From: Bacteroidales bacterium UBA3856
GTDB taxonomy: Bacteria; Bacteroidota; Bacteroidia; Bacteroidales; UBA932
Assembly: GCA_002392525.1 (NCBI GenBank)
Contig: DGHE01000114.1
Coordinates: forward strand, 1-8,906
DNA length: 8,906 nt
Direction: 5' to 3'
This document shows positions 5,887 through 8,906 of the stretch, in pieces (the first letter of the stretch is position 1; every line of letters starts with the position of its first letter). The notes beneath the pieces were generated by a model. The model was not told the DNA's origin. It worked only from the letters and a program-made list of their open reading frames with translations, and searched no databases. The translations under genes and the position numbers were made by a program.

Positions 5887-6981
5887 ATGTCAGAGAAAAA
5901 GACATGTCTTTACGACGCGCATGTAGCGCTGCAGGCCAAGATGAGCCCCTTTGCAGGCTTCATTATGCCCATCCAGTACAGCAGCATTACCCAGGAACAC
6001 CTGGCCGTCCGCCAGCACGTGGGTATGTTCGACGTTTCCCATATGGGCGAGATCTTTGTGGAGGGCCCCGAGGCCGAGGCTCTCATCAACCACATCTTTA
6101 CCAATGAGATCCGCGGCTTCGAGCCCGGCAAGGTACTCTACGGCATGATGTGCTATCCGGACGGCGGCACGGTGGACGACCTCCTCGTATACCGCGAGTT
6201 TGAGCCGGAGCACTTCCTCCTGGTGGTGAACGCCGCCAACATCGACAAGGACTTTGCCTGGATCCAGGAGCAGGCAATTGGCTTCGACTGCAAGGTGGAT
6301 GACGAATCTCCCCGCTGGGGCCAGATTGCCGTCCAGGGCCCCGAGGCCGAGAAAATCATGGTAGAAGTGCTGGGCTACAAGGAGGCCGAGGCACTTTCCT
6401 TCTACACGTTCTGCGACGTGGAGTACAAAGGGCAGCGCCTTATCCTGAGCCGCACCGGTTACACCGGAGAGGACGGCTTTGAACTCTATACCACGCTGGA
6501 AAACACCGTGGAACTGTGGGATGTCCTGCTCAAGGCCGGCGTAGAGCCCTGCGGCCTGGGCTGCCGCGACACGCTCCGCTTCGAGGCCGGACTGCCGCTG
6601 TACGGAGACGAGCTCAGCCCGGAGATCAGTCCCGTGATGGCAGGACTTTCCATGTTCTGCAAGTTCGAGAAAGATTTCATCGGCAAGGAAGCCCTCCTGG
6701 AGCAAAAGGCCGGAAACCTGGCCCGGAAGCTCGTGGGCATCGAAATTGAGGACAATGCCATTCCCCGCGCCGGTTATCCCGTAGAGCTCGAAAACGGCAC
6801 CGAGGTGGGCGTAGTCACCACCGGCTACCACTCCATTTCGCTGGACAAGAGCATCTGCTTTGCCCTGGTGGACAAGGCCTATGCCGCGCTGGATACGCCC
6901 CTCTGGGTCCACATCCGCAAGAAAGTATTCCCCGGCAAGGTTGTCAAGAAGAGATTTTATCAAACCAATTACAAAAAATAA
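5887..6981 (+). CDS. gcvT: Glycine cleavage system T protein (aminomethyltransferase)
   Basis: The 364-residue product has the normal GcvT length and motifs. Near the N-terminus is FAGFIMPIQYSSITQEHLAV, then FDVSHMGEI (48-56), the catalytic-aspartate segment GGTVDDLLVY (93-102), SRTGYTGEDGFELY (188-201) and CRDTLRFEAGLPLYG (226-240). GcvT takes the aminomethyl group from the lipoyl arm of the H protein, releases ammonia and passes the one-carbon unit to tetrahydrofolate, giving 5,10-methylene-tetrahydrofolate, in the cytoplasm. No Shine-Dalgarno sequence precedes the ATG; the 17-base gap from the upstream gene is A-rich (CACATAACACTTCCT). The next gene, gcvH, follows after 13 bases. Nothing is missing or odd. 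Confidence 0.97.
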   Translation: MSEKKTCLYDAHVALQAKMSPFAGFIMPIQYSSITQEHLAVRQHVGMFDVSHMGEIFVEGPEAEALINHIFTNEIRGFEPGKVLYGMMCYPDGGTVDDLLVYREFEPEHFLLVVNAANIDKDFAWIQEQAIGFDCKVDDESPRWGQIAVQGPEAEKIMVEVLGYKEAEALSFYTFCDVEYKGQRLILSRTGYTGEDGFELYTTLENTVELWDVLLKAGVEPCGLGCRDTLRFEAGLPLYGDELSPEISPVMAGLSMFCKFEKDFIGKEALLEQKAGNLARKLVGIEIEDNAIPRAGYPVELENGTEVGVVTTGYHSISLDKSICFALVDKAYAALDTPLWVHIRKKVFPGKVVKKRFYQTNYKK

Positions 6982-6994
6982 AACACAAAACGCT

Positions 6995-7375
6995 ATGTCT
7001 AAGATTTTGGAAGGACTCAAGTATTCCGAGTCGCACGAATGGGTAAAGGTAGAAGGCAACGTGGCCTATATCGGCGTGTCCGATTTTGCCCAGAAGGAAA
7101 TGGGTGACATCACCTATGTGGATCTCCCCGCAGAAGGTGACGAAGTGGCGGCCGGTGAGGAATTCGGCGCCCTGGAAAGCGTGAAGGCCGCCTCCGACCT
7201 CTACAGCCCGGTTTCGGGCGTGGTAGTAGCCGTGAACGGCGAGCTGGAAGACACCCCCGAGAAAGTGAACGAGGATGCCTACGCCGCCTGGATCATCAAG
7301 GTGGAAATGTCCAACCCTTCTGAGGTAGACGCCCTCATGGACGCCGCTGCCTATCAATCCTTTATCGGCGAGTAG
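6995..7375 (+). CDS. gcvH: Glycine cleavage system H protein (lipoyl carrier)
   Basis: A complete 126-residue H protein. It opens with LKYSESHEWVKVEGNVAYIG, typical of the family, and carries the lipoylation site ALESVKAASDLYSPVSG, with the modified lysine at K64. The C-terminal part (VNEDAYAAWIIKV) is also standard. The lipoyl arm shuttles the aminomethyl group between the P, T and L proteins. The frame is open further upstream inside gcvT, but the ATG at 6995 gives the family's normal length and N-terminus and lies 13 bases after the gcvT stop. There is no strong ribosome-binding site; the spacer is A-rich. It ends three bases before gcvPA, in an operon whose order is T-H-PA-PB. Confidence 0.97.
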   Translation: MSKILEGLKYSESHEWVKVEGNVAYIGVSDFAQKEMGDITYVDLPAEGDEVAAGEEFGALESVKAASDLYSPVSGVVVAVNGELEDTPEKVNEDAYAAWIIKVEMSNPSEVDALMDAAAYQSFIGE

Positions 7376-7378
7376 GAG

Positions 7379-8704
7379 ATGGCTCATCCGTATCTTCCCC
7401 ATACTCAGGCGGATATCCGGGCCATGCTGGAGAAAATCGGCGTAAAATCGCTTGACGACCTCTATGCCGATGTTCCGGAAGGCTGCCTAAAAAAAGGCGC
7501 CTACGCATTGCCGGAAGCTCTTTCCGAGCAGGAAATCCGCGACTGTTTTGCCGCGCTGGAGGCCATGAACGCCCGTCTCAAGGTGTTCGTGGGCCAGGGC
7601 TCCTATGACCACTATACCCCTGCGGTCATCCCTTACCTCACCCAACGCAGCGAATTCATTACTGCCTATACTCCCTACCAGTGTGAGATTTCGCAGGGTA
7701 CGCTCCGCTATATCTTTGAGTATCAGAGCATGATTTGCGAGCTCACTGGCCTGGATGTGGCCAACGCTTCCATGTACGACGGCCCCACCGCCGCGGCCGA
7801 GGCCGTCATGATGTGCACGGCCAGCGTGCGCAAATGCCCGCGCGTACTGGTATCGGCCACCCTCCTGCCGCACGTGCTGGAGGTGGTGAAAACCTACGCC
7901 AAGTTCCACGGCGTGCAGCTCACCGTCATTCCGGCCGATGGTGGTGTCACCCCGCTCAGCGCCATTGAGGCCGAGCTCGGGAAGGGAGGCGTCGCCGGCG
8001 TCATCGTCCCTTCCGTCAACCGCTACGGCATTGTGGAAGACCTCACCGGTTTTGCCGATGCCATCCATGCGCACAAGGCACTCCTCGTGGAGTACTGCGA
8101 CCCGTCGGCCCTTGCCGTGGTGAAGACGCCCGGCGAATGGGGGGCCGATATCGCCGTAGGCGACGGGCAGCCCCTGGGACTTCCGCTCAGCTACGGCGGC
8201 CCTTACGTGGGCTTCATGGCCGTAAAGAAGGAACATATGCGCAAGATGCCCGGCCGCATTGTTGGCCAGACGCTGGACAAACAGGGAAAGCGCGCTTTCG
8301 TACTCACCCTGCAGGCCCGCGAGCAGCACATCAAGCGCGAGAAAGCCACTTCCAACATTTGTTCAAATGAAAGCCTTATGGCGCTCTGGGTCACCATCTA
8401 CCTTTCCCTGATGGGTCCCGAAGGCCTCAGGGAAGTGAACCGCATCTCCTCCGACGGCGCCCATTACCTCTATAAAGAGCTGCTCGCCACCGGCAAGTTC
8501 GAGGAAGTATTTCCCGGCAAGCCGTTCCTCAAGGAGTTCGTCCTTAAACCGAAGGAAGATGCCGCTCAGCTGCAGCAGCGCCTGGAGAAAGCCGGCTTTT
8601 TCGCCGCCCTCGGCACCGAGGAAGGCTATGTGAGTTTCTGTGTAACCGAAAAGCGTTCCAAGGCCGATGTCGACGCCCTGGTCGCAGCCGTGAAGGAGGG
8701 ATAA
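7379..8704 (+). CDS. gcvPA: Glycine dehydrogenase (decarboxylating) subunit 1, GcvPA
   Basis: The 441 residues match the N-terminal half of glycine dehydrogenase, as in split P proteins. Signature stretches are YTPYQCEISQGTLRYIFEYQ (97-116), ICELTGLDVANASMYDG (119-135), the GDGQPLGLPLSYGGPYVGF segment and, further on, REQHIKREKATSNICSNE. With subunit 2, which carries the pyridoxal-phosphate lysine, it decarboxylates glycine and loads the aminomethyl group on the H protein. Length equals that of known split subunits, so this is not a truncated single-chain GcvP, and the next gene supplies the second half. Its ATG is three bases after the gcvH stop with no separate Shine-Dalgarno site, so translation is likely coupled. 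Confidence 0.96.
   Translation: MAHPYLPHTQADIRAMLEKIGVKSLDDLYADVPEGCLKKGAYALPEALSEQEIRDCFAALEAMNARLKVFVGQGSYDHYTPAVIPYLTQRSEFITAYTPYQCEISQGTLRYIFEYQSMICELTGLDVANASMYDGPTAAAEAVMMCTASVRKCPRVLVSATLLPHVLEVVKTYAKFHGVQLTVIPADGGVTPLSAIEAELGKGGVAGVIVPSVNRYGIVEDLTGFADAIHAHKALLVEYCDPSALAVVKTPGEWGADIAVGDGQPLGLPLSYGGPYVGFMAVKKEHMRKMPGRIVGQTLDKQGKRAFVLTLQAREQHIKREKATSNICSNESLMALWVTIYLSLMGPEGLREVNRISSDGAHYLYKELLATGKFEEVFPGKPFLKEFVLKPKEDAAQLQQRLEKAGFFAALGTEEGYVSFCVTEKRSKADVDALVAAVKEG
8694..8699 (+). promoter_or_regulatory. Strong Shine-Dalgarno site of gcvPB
   Basis: AGGAGG lies eight bases upstream of the ATG at 8708, inside the last codons of gcvPA. It is the only canonical ribosome-binding site seen before a gene in this window, and it fixes the gcvPB start. 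Confidence 0.7.
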
Positions 8705-8707
8705 GCC

Positions 8708-8906
8708 ATGAAGTACTACGACAAGCTTATATTTGAACTTTCCAAGGAAGGACGCAAAGGTTATTCCCTGCCTGTGAACAAGTTCCCTCAGTCACCGGAA
8801 CTTCCGGTTCAGCTGCAGCGCGCCTCCGCCCCCCGTCTTCCTCAGGTGAGTGAGCCGGAAGTGGTGCGCCACTACAACAACCTCTCCCAGATGAACTTCG
8901 GCGTGG
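8708..8906 (+). CDS. gcvPB: Glycine dehydrogenase (decarboxylating) subunit 2, GcvPB, 5' part
   Basis: The first 66 codons are visible before the window ends. The protein begins MKYYDKLIFELSKEGRKGYS and includes PEVVRHYNNLSQMNFGV, both typical of the start of the C-terminal half of P protein as a separate subunit. In this family the missing part holds the lysine that binds pyridoxal phosphate. The ATG follows the gcvPA stop by three bases and is preceded by a strong Shine-Dalgarno site. The partner subunit is encoded directly upstream, so the two should form the heterotetramer known from split P proteins. Confidence 0.93.
   Translation, partial: MKYYDKLIFELSKEGRKGYSLPVNKFPQSPELPVQLQRASAPRLPQVSEPEVVRHYNNLSQMNFGV

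Noticed and set aside
6860..6994. Upstream extension of the gcvH frame into gcvT
   Set aside because: The extension is the out-of-frame reading of the gcvT end. The start at 6995 gives a normal 126-residue H protein.

Overview
The window looks like a chromosomal piece of a Bacteroidota (probably Bacteroidales) genome. Three start regions carry the phylum's -7 promoter box TAnnTTTG, two of them with a TTTG or GTTG element 20 bases upstream. Most start codons lack a Shine-Dalgarno sequence, and the one clear signal peptide ends in A|Q, common for secreted proteins of this phylum. Coding regions are fairly GC-rich and the regulatory gaps AT-rich. The assignment is inference from these signs and from gene content.

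Left part (1-2516): the C-terminal tail of an AraC-type regulator (+) meets, stop against stop inside one CTAG, a compact minus-strand operon. This operon reads from 2516 down to 206: a SEC-C zinc-motif protein with a SAP-like N-terminus, the tRNA methyltransferase TrmO, and a small exported YD-like repeat protein. The genes overlap by 1 and 4 bases, and a promoter lies just ahead of the first start codon. The first and second overlaps (TGATG, ATGA) suggest translational coupling.

Middle (2517-5167): a 320-base gap (2517-2836) holds the operon promoter, four 9-base repeat units in two pairs 51 bases apart, a 9-base inverted repeat, a perfect 18-bp stem-loop and a short direct repeat. Next, on the minus strand, is a 694-residue membrane protein with four predicted transmembrane helices, two TrkA-N/RCK-like Rossmann domains and a RyR-like C-terminus. 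The divergent gap 4922-5167 is rich in dyad symmetries, including a perfect 9+9 inverted repeat that overlaps the channel-like gene's -7 box.

Right part (5168-8906): a probable five-gene plus-strand operon. It opens with a short arginase-fold enzyme that keeps all six expected metal ligands, followed by gcvT, gcvH, gcvPA and the start of gcvPB, cut by the window end. Together these give the T, H and split P proteins of the glycine cleavage system, which turns glycine into CO2, ammonia and methylene-tetrahydrofolate; the L protein is not in the window. The arginase-like gene at the head of this operon is the most interesting association here. No RNA genes, CRISPR arrays, insertion sequences or riboswitches were recognised.
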